From positions 10,617,476 through 10,681,475 of the forward strand of contig CM022665.1 of assembly GCA_012295275.1 (NCBI GenBank): DNA of 64,000 nt, given 5' to 3'. Of the stretch, positions 11,901 to 25,673 are shown one piece after another. Every line of letters begins with the position of its first letter. Within the stretch, counting starts at the first letter, position 1. Below the pieces are notes generated by a model. That model ran no database searches, was not told the origin of the DNA, and saw nothing but the letters and a program-made list of their open reading frames with translations. The translations under genes and the position numbers were made by a program. Source of the DNA: Chrysomallon squamiferum. Its lineage: Eukaryota; Mollusca; Gastropoda; Neomphalida; Peltospiridae.

Positions 11901-14098
11901 TTTTACTTTTCTTAAATGAAAAGGAAATAAATAAATGAAACATATTTTAATTTAAATATATATTGAAATTATTTTTTATTATTATTATTTATTTTTGTTA
12001 AATTTTATTTGCTTTTTTTTTTTTTTTCCAGTAATAATGATTTCTATACAATAATAGACCTGCCTGTAGGTGACCATCAGTACAAATATTTAGTTGATGG
12101 GCAGTGGGTTCATAATCCTGGAGAGGTATGTAATTCTAAGTTTGTTTCTTTAAAGAGTTGTTCTTGAATCTTCAAGTTAAAAGATGGTATGTGTTTTTAC
12201 TTAAACAAAAGCTATTGATCTACCTTACATTCTTTGAAACTGAAGTTATATTAGTAACCAGAACTGAAAAAAAGACTGTTTTATAGCTAAATAGTGATGG
12301 ATCTTCAAAAATACTCTAGAATTAAAAAAAGGAATTTAAATATACATGTATAGTGATCTTCAAGGCTTTTCCAAATATTTAAGTATTTATGATCAAACTA
12401 TAATGATACAGATCAAATAATCTGGTTAAATTTAAAAAAAAAATTCATAATAATACAGAGTAGTGACTTAGATATATACTTATTTTAATAAGGTCAGATG
12501 TAATATTTTTTTATGCATTTCATATACATGCATTCTTTAATTCTCATCTTGAAATGAAGTCAGGTACATCTTCTTTTAATTATATTTTTCTTTATTTTTC
12601 AGCCAACAACAAGTAACAGCATGGGGACATTAAACAATGTTATAAATGTTAAAAAATCTGACTTTGAAGTGTTTGAAGCATTAGCAATTGATAGCAGAAA
12701 TACAAATGCAGCTAAAAAGCACCGTAAGTCAAATTTGTCTGTAATAAAGTTATTTTTGTATTATTTTCAAAGGATCAGTCCTTTTTGGTGTACCTGGTGA
12801 TTTGATATGATCAAATAGATGCTTTATCAAAAAGCTACAGGGTTAGCATTCATCTTGGGAAGAGGATGCATTCAGTACAAATGGCTCATGGACTGGCAGC
12901 TGGGAGCGTTCAGTCCTATACTAATGTCATTACATTAAGTGTCAATATACCATTTGTAAAAAATTATTTTCTGTCTTTTAGAAGATACACCTATATCAGG
13001 ATCTCCACCTGGAGAATATGGTCAAGAAATTCCTTCCAAACCAGCAGGTACAAAACACAGTGCACCTCCGTTTTTACCTCCACAGCTTCTCCAGGTTATT
13101 TTAAACAAGGACACACCAGCACATGTAAGTAAACTGAAATTTCTCATAATTTTTTGTTTACATTATTATTATTTATGCTAATCAGAACAAACTGATCTGT
13201 TTTTAAACACGTAACATGTTTGTGGTTAATTAATAATCATCATGTGTTAAATGTAAGCTAGATGTTTCAATTGAAAAACAAAAAAAAGGTAATTGTTAAC
13301 ATGTGCTTCATTATGTTTTCTACAAAGTATCTTTTATTATCATTTTGTTAATTAACATTTTGCATGATTAATAAAAATTAAATAAACTGATACTGATTGT
13401 TTGAAAATGTGAGTCATATAGTGATGATAGGGCTAACTCCCCTTTAAGTCTGTATTCGTGATTTTTTTTTATTTGACTGTTTAGTTTTTCCAAGTAATTG
13501 TTTTATTATATATAATTACTGCTATGGAAAGATAATTAATTTTTTTTGTTTTTAATGTTTACAGTGTGAACCTTCATTATTGCCTGAACCAAATCATGTG
13601 ATGTTAAACCATCTTTATGCTTTGTCGATAAAGGTAAATATTTTCACAAGTTAAACCCTGCAAAATAATAGAAGTCATAATATAAATAATTTTTAAATTA
13701 AATTTTTTTTTTTTAATTATTATTTTTATTGTATTTATTCAACACATAAAAAAAAGGCACTGTTAATTATAATTTTCTGCTCCATGTGCCATGGAAGGGC
13801 CCAGATAGTAAAGAGAATTAACTAATTAATTAATTATAATCTATTGATAAATTCCTTTTACAACATTGTAAGTCATTCCCAGTGAACGCAATATTTTTAC
13901 ATTCATGTGAAGAATTGTATCTTTAAATTATTTTTTGTTTTCGTTACTTTCATTTAACAGAACCAGACTTTGTTAAAACAAAAATTTTTGTATCTATTAT
14001 TATTCTTGTTTATGTTTCAGGATGGAGTAATGGTCCTTAGTGCAACTCATAGATTCAGGAAAAAATATGTGACTACATTGTTATATAAACCTATCTAG
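8908..14098 (+). CDS. PRKAB: AMP-activated protein kinase beta subunit
   Basis: Scaffold and glycogen-binding subunit of AMPK, the cellular energy sensor. Exons: 8908-9048, 11678-11835, 12032-12125, 12603-12723, 12982-13124, 13565-13633 and 14021-14098; all junctions are GT-AG and keep frame, giving 267 residues (about 270 in vertebrates). The N-terminus MGNSS is an N-myristoylation signal. The CBM48 domain runs from about PTVFKWEGGGKEV to DGQWVHNP, keeping the glycogen-contacting tryptophans (Trp 91 in FNGW, and the Trp of DGQW). Ser 100 in the loop VKSNND matches the autophosphorylated Ser 108 of mammals. The C-terminal block, from PPFLPPQLLQVILNKD through LLPEPNHVMLNHLYALSIKD to YVTTLLYKPI, is the part that binds the alpha and gamma subunits. 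A second exon at 9533-9694 also starts MGNS and ends in the same phase. The family assignment is secure; which vertebrate paralogue it matches is not. Confidence 0.95.
9533..9694 (+). CDS. PRKAB: Alternative first (or cassette) exon of the AMPK beta gene
   Basis: Fifty-four codons beginning MGNSNSGS and ending CPEIV, followed by a GTAATA donor. The exon ends in phase 0, exactly as exon 8908-9048 does, so either can join exon 11678 in frame (267 or 274 residues). Both begin with Met-Gly-Asn-Ser, the N-myristoylation consensus of AMPK beta, which argues for alternative promoters. A weaker alternative is an internal cassette exon: an AG at 9516-9517 opens five in-frame codons before the ATG. The rest of the exon is acidic and shows no domain I recognise. 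Confidence 0.65.
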
Positions 14099-15232
14099 TT
14101 GAATTACTGTTTTTAACAAGCAAGCAAATCATCAGAAACTTGAATCAAATTAAACAGAGCAGCACTATTTATTCGTGTCATCACAGCACAGTTATCAGTT
14201 CATATGTTTGCAGAATTAATCTGAATCTTCTGCATCAGTTGTGTAAAAGATTGGTTTACACAGCTGTGTGTTTATTAGTATAACGTAGCAACTGTTTATT
14301 CTGTTAGTAATTCAACCATGAAGCATACTTTATATAAAACCCCAAAACAAATTGCTTAGTAAGTATTTTTGATTTAAAGCAGCAAGATGCTTCTAAGGTT
14401 TACACATTTTTAGCATGGTCTGGACATTTCTGTGAAGTTACATTTTTAAGTATTTAGATGAACACTGGAGGAAACAAAATATTTATCATTGGAACTGTTT
14501 ATTTGTTGTTGGTGCAGTTAATTGTAGAGTAAAACTTCTTAAATTTTAAAATTCAATTTGACCAAAATATGTTATTTGCAACATTTTTCTAGACCAAGTC
14601 CAAATTGTGTAATTTTTAAAATCTCATCTTGAATTTGGCTGAAAAATATAGAAAAAAGTTCATGCTTAAAGAATGGAAAATAAAACTACAAAGTTGTCAG
14701 ATGAAAAACGAGAATACCCAAAAGATAATAAATGTTTTTAATTTTTGTTTGTCAAAGAAAATACCAAATATTGAATTTATTTATTGTTGTTATTATTATT
14801 ATTATTTTTTTTTTTTTTTTTAACAGTTTTTATTATCCAGTTATTTTTAACTGATATTGTACAATCTTACTATTATTATAATAACAGTATTTGAATAAGT
14901 ATTCTGATGATTTGTTTGATATGTATAAAGTGCATGTTGCAAATAAAATTAACAACTGTGTAAGCTTATGTGGTGTGATTGTAAGCCAATTATATATAAT
15001 ATTATCTTGTGTAAATATGTAAATATTCTGTTGATTTGCATGTGTTGATTCAGAAGAAGGCTGTTTTCTGTTTTGTTTGTTAATTTCTGATGATAAAGAA
15101 ATGGCTCTTTAAGACACCCTATATTTAAAAGTGTGTTCTATGTATTCTTTTTATTTGAAATTTTAAAATTCCTATTACATACAAAAAAAAAAATTAATCA
15201 CATTTACATCTTCTGAAACAGTTTAAGATCTA

Positions 15233-15237
<5 letters not shown>

Positions 15238-15264
<27 letters not shown>
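15238..15264. repeat. Poly-A tract
   Basis: A run of about 27 A residues. Confidence 0.95.
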
Positions 15265-15683
15265 TTCCCATCAAAACACTCATCCTGGCTGTTAATTAGA
15301 GTTTGTTTTAAATATTACAGCTCATATTAGTTTTGTAACAAAAATGTAACATCTACACATAAACCAGTCTAAGAATGAGTGGATGATATTTTTATGTTTA
15401 TGTTAATTTGTTATTTGTAGCCATTAACAGGTGTTATATTTGGTGTAATAAAGAATCTATAGTCGGCTAAATGCATTAATCAGGTTTAAGATATTGCAAT
15501 TTCATTTCAAGATTTCAGTTTTTGTTAGTCATTGATTTGTTAGTGGTTTCACTGGTGTGTTAAGTGACTGAAATTTTATCTACATTTAAATGTACATTTA
15601 TACAGTTTCAAGAAAACAAAAATTACCAGAAAATTGGCTTCAGCAATGTCTGTTAAATACAGTTTTGTTCTTTACTGTTGATT

Positions 15684-15684
<1 letters not shown>

Positions 15685-15727
<43 letters not shown>
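15685..15727. repeat. (CA)n microsatellite
   Basis: Uninterrupted CA dinucleotide repeat of about 43 bases. Confidence 0.95.
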
Positions 15728-15729
<2 letters not shown>

Positions 15730-18700
15730 ATTCAGAAAGTTACAAAATTGTGGTCATCTCCATTAACAACATTGCTGAATAAATTTTCTGGTACCAGTAA
15801 AAAAAAAAAAAAATTTTTTTTTTTTTGTTAAATTAATAATTAAAACAACTTTAATGTGTAAACTATGAACATCCACATATAATGGATTTCTTTAAATTTT
15901 GTTTAAGGAAAAGGTTGATCCATACATAAGGAAATACTGTTCTTTGTTGTTTCCTAAATATCAGTAGAACATCAATCATATTGATTGTCTGGTTTGAGTT
16001 TCCTTTAGTGGAATGCATCATTCAGCACAAGAAAATGTGTTTCATAAGAAGCTACTACTCGAGAAAATGTGTGTATATGTAATTAAACCAAACTTAACTA
16101 CCCTATTCACACTTGTAAACTGAACTGTTTTCATTAGAAATTTGTTAAGCTTATTTGTTACGCTTATTTAAATCAGTTTAGCATTAATTCGTACACACTT
16201 CTTTAACTGACTGAGGTAGTTAAACTATTTTGAAAGCGTGAAAAGTTAATAATTCACTTAACTTAACAATATATATTGGACTGTTGTTGTTTCATTTTCT
16301 TTTCTTTTTTTTTTTACTTTTGTTTTTCTTTTTTTCTTGAAATGGTATGCTCAAGAGTAACTTCATAAGTTAAGTATACATTTATATGTATTACGTTGTT
16401 GGTTTTTATGATTGATTAAAACTATGTGTAGATAATATAAAGAAAAGATGAGACTGAGAGAGTACATGTGTGTGTGAGGGCTTTGGGATTAAAAGAGTTT
16501 TATCTTATACAGACTTTGTAGTTGTGACTGTGATTTGTAAATACGGCATATGCTGCTTTGATTATAATAAATATGTAAACTTTATAGTAACCAATACATA
16601 TGATGTTTTGTTTAATGTTATGGAAATCGTTTACTGTTTGAATCAATTCTTGATAAAGAATGATGTATACTGTGTTCTTTGTTTTCAGAAGAGATCAATA
16701 ATGAAAGTAATTTGCAAGATCTTGTAACTTCATTAGGATTTGTTTGACTGGAAAACAGAACAAATATGTTAATATATATTATATTATTGTAACTGTTCAG
16801 TTTGATATTAAAACACATTAAGCTGATACAGTTTAAGAATGAACTTGTATACTTTTGTCTTTTTGTACCTGACACTTTTCCCGGGTTTCTTTTTCAAGAA
16901 ACATGAACTTATAGTTAAAACATATAGCAGAAATATATCTGGGAAATGTTAAGTACAAACATGGTTCTGATAATTATTATTATTTTATTTATTTATAAAT
17001 TATTTAAAGAGAAAGAAAAAAGCTTTATTTGATTAAAATTGATGGCATGTAAAGTTCATTTAATAAATACATAAAATAATGTATTTTTGTGATTGGAATT
17101 GCAAACAGAAAGATATAAAAACTATATTTCAGTGTTAATAGGAACATATTTCAAGAAATTATTTCATCAGTTTCTTGAAATCACCTGTAGCAAGTAATAA
17201 ACCCTGTGCAGACATTTTGACTTATTTTGAAGCATTTTCAGTGAAACACTATCACAGAAACAAAACAGTGTGGCCTAATTTACATGTTTTCTTACAGAGG
17301 TTATTATTGTGAGGAGTAAACAAAAACATTCATGGAAATCTACAAAACATATTTATAGCATTATATTTTTAAAGCTTTCTTGTTAAACATGTGAAAATCA
17401 TGTCAAAATTACTATTTTTTACTTTTTCACATGAAAGTAGTAAATTTAAACATTTTTTTACTGAAATGTACTTAGTTTTACTTGAGAGACATGATGTCAC
17501 TTTTATAAATTTTAATTGATGTTTTGTTTATCCGTGAATAAATATGTTAAAGTCTTTGGTTTCCCTGCTACAAAAAGTATTAAAAATTAATGATAAAGAA
17601 ATTACACATTATGCTAGAAAATGGCTAAATTAGTAAGGAAATATACATGTTAATAACACTGTACAGTGACATGAAATGTCTGATGATTTTATTTAAAACT
17701 GATCTAAACTGTCTATTAATTATTCATAAATGCAAAGTTTTAAAATTAATGTTTTTGAAAATATTTTTTAAATTGTGTGTTAATGAAAATACAAACACTA
17801 CTGGTCATAAAATATAAGATGATGTATTATTAGTTTTGTTTTAGTGTTTAAATGTGTAATTTATTTGTTTAGTTATGTGTTAAAGATGTGCCTCATAAAA
17901 AATGACGGTGTTCTTTTTTAATTATATTTTTTCAAGCTTATAAAACTACAAGACTGTCAAAAACAAACAGTTGATTTTTTTTATTTTTATTTTTTTTAAT
18001 TTTTTGTTGCAGATAATTTTCATTCTTTCTCATTTTATTCATAATAAAAAAATGTTATACTTGGACCATTTTAATTCTTGTAATGTTAAATTTTGACTTC
18101 ACTAACAGTTTATCATAAATAAATAAGCATTATCAATTGAGAAAAAAATCTACTTTTCTCTGTGTAAATTATAAATATTTATATAATACAATTGTGCAGA
18201 AATCAAAACATCAGAAATAAAAGATCTTGATAATACATTAAAATAATAAAAGAAATGTAAAATCAGTTTTAATCAGAATCATTCTGTGTTTTTTATAAGG
18301 ATTATAAATTTGTTTTTAAGTTTCAATATTTATTTTGAAATTTTTTATTTTTACATACATGAATGCAGAATATTTTCGCATAATTGTGTTACTTGTAAAA
18401 TTGTTAGTTACGGCACTTAACTGTTGAAATATCTTTATTACTTGAATGGAGGGATACAGGTGGGTAACAGAGATAGCCATTGTATTTTTAATAAAGAAAA
18501 TATTGCGTGATCAAGACAGGTCATTTATATTAAGCAAGATATACATTAAATAACATTAATAAAATTCATTTATAGCAATAATAACAAATTTCTTAAATAC
18601 ATTTTGTACTTTAGCAAGTACATATTTTGGACAAGATGCCAAACTTTGCTCCATCATGAAATATAAAAATAATACAAGAAGCCCTTAAAGGTATTATAAG

Positions 18701-19564
18701 GCAGTAATTTTTCCGTATTTCATGGGAAGTTTAATAGTTTGGAGTTGATGGTGTAAAGGGTAGTTTTTTTTATTTATTTGTTACAACATTGTGTTGTAAA
18801 ATAAGGGAAAATTAGATCCTTCATTTCAGACATGTTTTACTGTCACACTTCACTATTAATAAAGGTTGATTTGGAGAATAACAAACAATAGTATAATATG
18901 CATTTAAGATATCTGATCTGATCCTACAAGTTTGTTCATATATTGGAATGAAGCTTTACTGCCTTCAGGGTGAATTTGTCATTTATATTACAAAATGTTT
19001 TAAATAGTTTCATTCACCAACAAAAACCCCACAAACATTTGTGGATAATGTGAAAATCGAATGAGTAGTGAACATCTGTCATCATTGTATGAACAGAACT
19101 CGGTAAGTTAATTGAAATGGATATCTTTTCCAGAAATAAAATATTTTCTTTATTATTATTATGTTGCAAGACTGAAAACAGTTGTTTTATTTATTTATTT
19201 TCAATTTTTTGTCTAAGCAAATTTCGTGGTCTCGTTTAATTTTTGTTAGTTTATTTTTATTACAGCTTATATTCTTATAGCAGCATATAAAATAAAAATA
19301 ATAAAAATTTCAGAAGCAGTTACAAGTTATTTGAATGTTACAATTTGAAATGTAATTATCAAAGCTGTGAATAAAATGAATTCTAACCCAGTATTCTTAT
19401 GCTGCTAGTTTCTATCATCATACCTTAGATTAATTCAGAAGCATGGCTGACCATGCTTTCATTTCACATACTAATAACTGATCAATAATATTACAGTAAC
19501 AAATACACCTAAGAACAAGAAAAGATCATTATAATTTTTTTTTTTTTTTTTTATGGAATAAATT

Positions 19565-22500
19565 TTAATGCAGATTTATAAAAGGCACACATTTTTTTTT
19601 ATCAATTAGAGTTTTAATTTCTTGCATCAACTCTGGATCACGTATAGAACACCATGCATAGTCTGTAGTCACTGCATCCATTGAGCTGTCACTTTTTGAT
19701 GTCACAGTTAGCAGTATTGTCAGACACATTCCATCATGTTTTCCTGAAGGAATACCATAGTGTTCTATAGACAACATGCCACAAGTATCAGGTTTGCAGT
19801 CTGACAGGCTTATTTGTGAAAAGGCATACTGAAAATAATAAAAATAAATAAATACTACATGATACAGAAGCACAAAAGTACAACAGCTTGAAATAAGAAT
19901 TGGCTGTTTATAACGTAATCTTTAACTATTATTATTGCAGTGTGCAACTGCACCATGCTGCTACATAAGAGAGTTGAGAAACATCAAAGGCAGTGTTATG
20001 AATATTCAAAGTCAGTTATAATTGATCAAACATAAACTGCTGCAGGCAGCAGTTGATAAAGATGTATTCTTTTAAGATTATGAATATTAGTATTAGCAGT
20101 GACAAGAAATAAAAAATTGAGTTAAAAGTAGCATCACAATAATGGCTTTCAATAAAATAAAATATATTCTTAATGTAAGTTTTTATGCAAAATGCAACTG
20201 TTCTCAATTAACTCAGTTCTAAACCATAGTCTTCATTGTGCATGAAACAACACAGAAAATAATCAAAATCACAACTTGTTTTTGATTTTCAAAAGAACAA
20301 AATCCTTTTCTATATTATCATTAATTACTAACATGGAAATTCTCATGAAATAAAAATGAAATTTTCTTCAAAGGTATTTGTACTTCCCTAAGACAGTTAT
20401 AATCTAGATATATAACGATTACTTGTCTGTAAAGTCCCATGAGTGGCAATTATACACAAGTTTGGCTATACATCTATTTACAAAAACAAATTTGTTTAAA
20501 TAGATATTAATTTTGTAACCATTAATTTTTGTTGAATCTTCTCTACTGTAGAAAGATTTTCAATAAGTAATTATTATTTTGTGCAGATGTTGTTAAACAA
20601 TTATTCAATCAATTTAATAATTAATTTCTGTTTCAGGAATAGGCTACATTTTAAAAAATATATTAATAACTTTTCAGTTGTCTGGAAGCAAATGTTACCT
20701 TAAATATACGAAAAACACAAACATTTGCAGAAACATCCCGTGCTGATATGATGACACTTGGAAAATGTACTCCTCCATTTGTATTCATTAAGATATTCAG
20801 GTTTCTGAAAAAGATAAATAAATAGCTATCTCCAATAATTAATTGTACTTAATACACTTTGTTTTAAATATTTAAATAAATTGAACATCTGATATAAGAG
20901 ACCTCTAATGTTTCAAAAGCAAATGCCAAATGGAAATGAAATAAATATTTTGGTAATATTTTATAAATTATTTCTTTTATGTGAAATTAAATAAAGACTG
21001 TGTTGTATGAAAAACCAATTATCAATGTAATAAGGAACATTACCCACTGGTGCTGGTTTTAACTATGACACATCTTAATATCATTTGATTGTGTGGCTGT
21101 ATAACTGGCATTATGTCAAATGGTTGTTGATCTGACATTTCCTGTCTGTGACATTTGCCCATCTCTATTAAACGAATAATATCTCCAGCACTAAAAGGAA
21201 AAAAAATGATTTAAAAAATAATAAAATAAAAATAAAATAATCCATGATGTACAGCTATTAACTTACTAAGTGAAATATATTATCTGAAACACAAAATAAA
21301 CTCATGATTTGAAAGTATATAATTCAATACACTGCTGCCTTGTATTGTGTTGGCTATCTAATTTGTATAATACTATCAGTTAAAATATTTTAAAAAGAAA
21401 AAAGGAACAAAATGCCAACACATATTTATGGAGTTATAATCACTTTTATAACATTAAAATTATTTTTAAAAATTCATACTAATGCACTGACAGGAAAAAC
21501 AACATATTCACCGAAGTGGTATGTTTCTTTGTTTAATCTCATCAAACTTGATCCATTTTGCTTGCAGTGATTCTGCATCTGCATCTTTTTCAGTTTTCAA
21601 TCTGCCACCTGTCAAAGATATTATGTTGTGAAAATGAAAATCTATATGGAGTCAGTATAAAAGTCACCTTTATGTGAAATTGGCTTCAAATTGGAATGAT
21701 CAACTAAAGATTATCATGCAGAATAGTTTTATTAATATGTAAGAGCCGATTTATTTTTGGGCTACGGTGTTGTTAAATGTTCATTATTTATTCTGTTCAG
21801 TTTCTCATTTATAAAAACTCTTGTGGTTAATTCTGAGAGGACAAATGATGTTGATAATTTTTCATGAAAAATATGAGGTTCTAACTGTTGTTGTTGTTAT
21901 TATTTGGTCCTTGCTTTATTAACAAAGATTGGCATCTAGTGAAAAAACAATAAAAATAACAAAGTTGACAGTATACAAAATATGTCAGTACCATTTTATC
22001 TGCTCACCAGTAACTTGTCCAGTAAATGTGAGTCTGTACCAGTGTCCTCCTCCAAACTCAAATGAGAGCAGAGTTGTTGGTTCAAACTCCAGTCCTGTCT
22101 CTTCTTGTACCTCTCTCATAACAGCTTCCTATAGCACAGAAATCAATTTTCAGTATTTGTGACTTTAATAATCATAAAATTAATAGGAGAAAGAAAGAAA
22201 GACTGAGAAGGAATGATAATGTGTGACATATAGAAAGTATCTTAGAATTGTGGTCTAGTAAATAAGAATTCAAATTTCACAGTGTTAGTGTGTTTAACAT
22301 AATTATAGTCTGAGTATTAATTTGGAAATGTGTGACAAGTTAAAATCTAATTATACTGTAAAATTTCTTATATAATTATTTTACTGGTAAGCAGAATATT
22401 TGAAACTTTCAACTTTTATTAATCAAAATAAAGGAATTTGTTATATTCATTCTGTCCACAGACACTGAATTAAAGTGCTTCCTGTTCTGCAGAACAGCAA

Positions 22501-23502
22501 TTATGAATGTATTCCATGTGTAGACATATAAATACCAAAAAAGGAACTATACACCTTGTTTGGCAAATGTTTTATATAAAAAAAATTAAATTTAAAAAAA
22601 AAAACCAGCATATATCAAGAATACCATTTACCCTTCTGTCTTTAAAGACAACCACCACTTACTATAATTAAAATTAAAAAGAAAAATTAAGATTAAAGAA
22701 AATAAAAGTTCAATTTAGAAAACTCCAGATATATCTACTTTGAAGTTTTCTCCTGGTTCTACTCGACCAGCTGGTAAATACCATTCTCCATAGCATGATT
22801 TCTTTGCTTCCTGCATCATCAGAACTTGATCCTTTTCATTGAACAGCACACCAGCAACAATATAGCAAATATTAAATTTTGTTCTTGGTACTATAGACTC
22901 TAAAAATAAAAATATAATTCATAAAGAGTTGTAAAGAATTTGCTTCCTTACAAACTAATAAAAAATGTATTCTGAAACAATTAACACAGCTGACTTTTGC
23001 TGCTGTTTAAAGAACTGTAAAATTATATGGGGGGGAAAAAATACTGTTCTCTGCAAGAAAAGAATAAAAATAATATCAATATTAATATTTTAATTTTATC
23101 CTGACAAAATCTACCTGCAGTTATCTTGTTACTAAGCGTATTAGTTAATTAATTCAAATTGATATGATTGACAAATCTTTTTAACTATAAAATAGTTAAA
23201 GTGCAAGAAAAATACTGCACTTTAACATTCTTTTTTCTTTACATTCTGTTTTCATTAGTTACTAAATTTGTTCATCAGTGTACACAAATTTAGTTTTGAA
23301 CTCTGGCTTTTTTACTGCCTTTCCAACAAGAAAGGGTAATCAAGGAAACAGTTCTATAGTAGTAAATGAGAATATATATTTGTATGTATGTATGCTTCAA
23401 ACCTGTCTGCTCATTGAAGGCATCAATTTTAAGAACAGGCACAGGCTGTTTGCTTATTAGCATCTTAATGGCAGCTTCAAAATCTGTATTTCTTGATTCC
23501 AT
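19565..23502 (-). CDS. NUDT18: NUDT18-like Nudix hydrolase, copy A
   Basis: Seven exons on the minus strand: 23502-23403, 22899-22739, 22128-22008, 21608-21512, 21190-21044, 20804-20699 and 19828-19565. They sum to 996 bases, an intact frame of 331 residues (human NUDT18 has 323). NUDT18 (MTH3) hydrolyses oxidised nucleoside diphosphates such as 8-oxo-dGDP and 8-oxo-GDP to monophosphates, cleaning the nucleotide pool. The complete Nudix box runs from Gly 78 to Leu 100: GRVEPGE, then RE at 92-93 and the metal-binding pair Glu 96/Glu 97. The motif [15 protein letters not shown] before it, [19 protein letters not shown] after it and the C-terminus CVPFIN match NUDT18 specifically. The start is supported because the second copy begins the same way (M-D/E-SR-x-T-x-FEA). 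Its upstream region faces the duplicated first exon of the NACHT gene at 24982. Confidence 0.92.
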
Positions 23503-24981
23503 TGTAATTTTCTTTTTTGTCCCTACAAGAAAAAATAGTATTGAAATTAAATTCAATTTATTCACTTGAAAATATGTAATAATAGACATATATTATCAGT
23601 CATTTCCACAAATATATTTTAAATTTTTTTTTGAAACACCAGCATAAATGCATGTGTATTTTAGGATATCATACCAAATATATGCTTTTAGCGTGGGGCA
23701 TATGGAAGATAATTATAAAGTAAAAAATTTAAAATTTATGCACTGATAAAAACAAAAATCTTCATCTACTGTTAAAATGTTTTCAAATAAATGTTCATAA
23801 ACTAAAACGTATCTACTATCTAGTTGCAACGATTTTATTTTTTTACCAATTTAATTAACTAATTTAGTTCGCATGGCTATTATTCTGCGAAATAAATAAA
23901 CGTTTATCATTTAAAACAAATAACATAATTTCCCAGAAAAATACTGATCACCAATTTGAAAATAACAGATTTTAAAAGCATCAGTTATTTTTCATTACAC
24001 CAAGTGCTTGTGCGTGTATTGAAAGAGAATGAAATTCAGATAAACATACTTTTGATTTAGATTTGGTTAGGTAAATTAATTAAAACTGATTTTGAACAAT
24101 CGTGGTGTAATAATAATAATAATAAAAATAACAATAACAATAACAACAAAATAACAATAATAATAATGACCAATTGAATATGTTATTAATCCATCGTAAC
24201 CATGACTACGAATTTCTATTTTATTACTGTTCGGAAGTTTCTTCAAGCTTATTTTTAACAGACGAAAATAAAAACCAGACGAGAACTTTGATTTGACAGA
24301 ACAATAAAATTCGGGTATTAATTTAACGAAATTGGGAATATTTAAATTTTATGACTACCAGTGATAGTGAGAATCATTTCTATCATTTTGATACTGATTA
24401 TAAAGTGAAATCATTGTGTTTGTTAATTACATAGCTTCACTAGCTTGACGTTATTTAATTATTATTTAAGCACATCACTCTTAGTTCGGAACATTTCTCG
24501 AGTTCAATGTTAAATAACGAGTTGTCAAAACAAAATGAGCAGAAATCCGTATGCACAGACAGGCACCAGTATAGTAATTTTAGACCTGTCGGTTTGTGGG
24601 GATGAATTTAAGTCAGTTTTAATTACTTTTAGGGTACATAAATTCAGAAAATTACCACAGCTTCTAGCATATACATTTTAGTAAAATTTACTAAATTTAT
24701 AAAATTAGTTTAAACGAGTGTTTAAATCATAATCATAAAAAGACAGTATACTTTCATACTGCTGTCAGTGATGATAAAGATGATTAACAAGTATTTATTT
24801 ATTTCACTGTTATTAGCATTATTAAATTCATTCAAAATCACTTTGAATAGTTTGGAGGGGGATAATGTTTTCGGTTATTTTTTGGGGTGGTTGTGAGGTT
24901 TATTTTTGGTTTTGGTTCATTTAATAGTACAGAAAACTTAATTATACCGCAGTTTCATGTCAGTGGGGTAACTAGGTTATC
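23503..24981. promoter_or_regulatory. Putative bidirectional promoter region, copy A
   Basis: About 1.48 kb separates the NUDT18 copy A start from the divergent first-exon copy at 24982. The paralogous region in copy B (29535-31039) has almost the same length and shared blocks, such as TTAATTTAACGAAATTGGGAA and the GGAACATTTCT block. A run of AAT/AAC triplets lies near 24108-24160. No core promoter element is clear. Confidence 0.5.
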
Positions 24982-25025
24982 ATGTATACTCAACACAAAA
25001 AAGATTTACTGGGCCAAGAAAAAAG
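24982..25025 (+). pseudogene. Duplicated first exon of the NACHT gene, one base short
   Basis: This segment reads MYTQHKKDLLGQEK and ends at a GTAAAA donor, closely matching the first exon at 31040-31084 (MYTQYKKDLLGQVKK). It is 44 bases rather than 45, so splicing to the second exon at 31979 would shift the frame. It was probably carried along by the segmental duplication. It may still be transcribed from the copied promoter as a non-coding leader. Confidence 0.7.
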
Positions 25026-25673
25026 GTAAAACAACATATATGTAGATATGTAAGATATTACCAATTATATTTCTAAAGTGTATTTTTTATAACTATTTAC
25101 GTTTTTATATTTATTTATAAAAATGTATTATTTCTTCATGTGTGTGCCTGTAAATAAAAACATTAATTAATTTATTTTTAAGTGCATTATTTATTAACAA
25201 ACTGTCTTATTATATTGTTATAATATTTAAGTAATGTTATAAAATAAGGAAAAATGGCAGTCTTCATCACTGCACTCATTTTATTTGTTATTATAGGTTA
25301 TAAAACAAGAACTGAAGACATTTGATCCTCTAACAGCTGCTTGTGTATTGGAATGAAGCCTTCTCATTGCTTTTAATGTTAATTTGTAAAAATTTAAAAG
25401 CTTCGCAACATCATGGTTTTATGAATGTATCAAGGCGTGAATAAAATGCATTTTAAATCTAACTCAGTATCCTGAATTAATGATTGAATGTTCTAACCCA
25501 GTATTCCTTGCTAGTTCTTATTAGCAGTCACCAAACCTTAATCAGGTTAATTTACAAACATGGTAGTTATGTATCATTCCTTACCATGCTTTCATTTTAC
25601 ATACTAATAACTGATCAATAATGTAACAGTAATAAAAACGGCTAAGAAGAAAAAAAAGCTCATTTTGATATTT

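Larger units (their letters stand above)
14099..18930. other. AMPK beta 3' region and intergenic spacer, no gene seen
   Basis: The first part is probably the AMPK beta 3' untranslated region; AATAAA at 14942-14947 is one plausible polyadenylation signal, about 850 bases after the stop, but earlier AATAAA motifs also exist near 14678 and 14724. The remainder is AT-rich with no coding exon that I can support. The open frames near 16.5-16.9 kb overlap on opposite strands and resemble nothing known. Confidence 0.5.
18940..25030. repeat. Tandem segmental duplication, copy A
   Basis: This segment and 25345-31090 are diverged direct copies. Matching landmarks in the same order are a TTGGAATGAAGC motif (18944 and 25349), the 3' flank ACTAATAACTGATCAATAAT, all seven NUDT18 exons, long near-identical intron stretches (for example just before 21040 and before 27245), the upstream motif GGAACATTTCT (about 24490 and 30530), and a first exon of the NACHT gene (24982 and 31040). 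Boundaries are approximate because the outer parts are AT-rich and diverged. Confidence 0.85.

Noticed and set aside
16470-16875. Two overlapping open frames of about 85 codons on opposite strands
   Set aside because: No recognisable domain, no splice partners, and composition like the surrounding AT-rich DNA.
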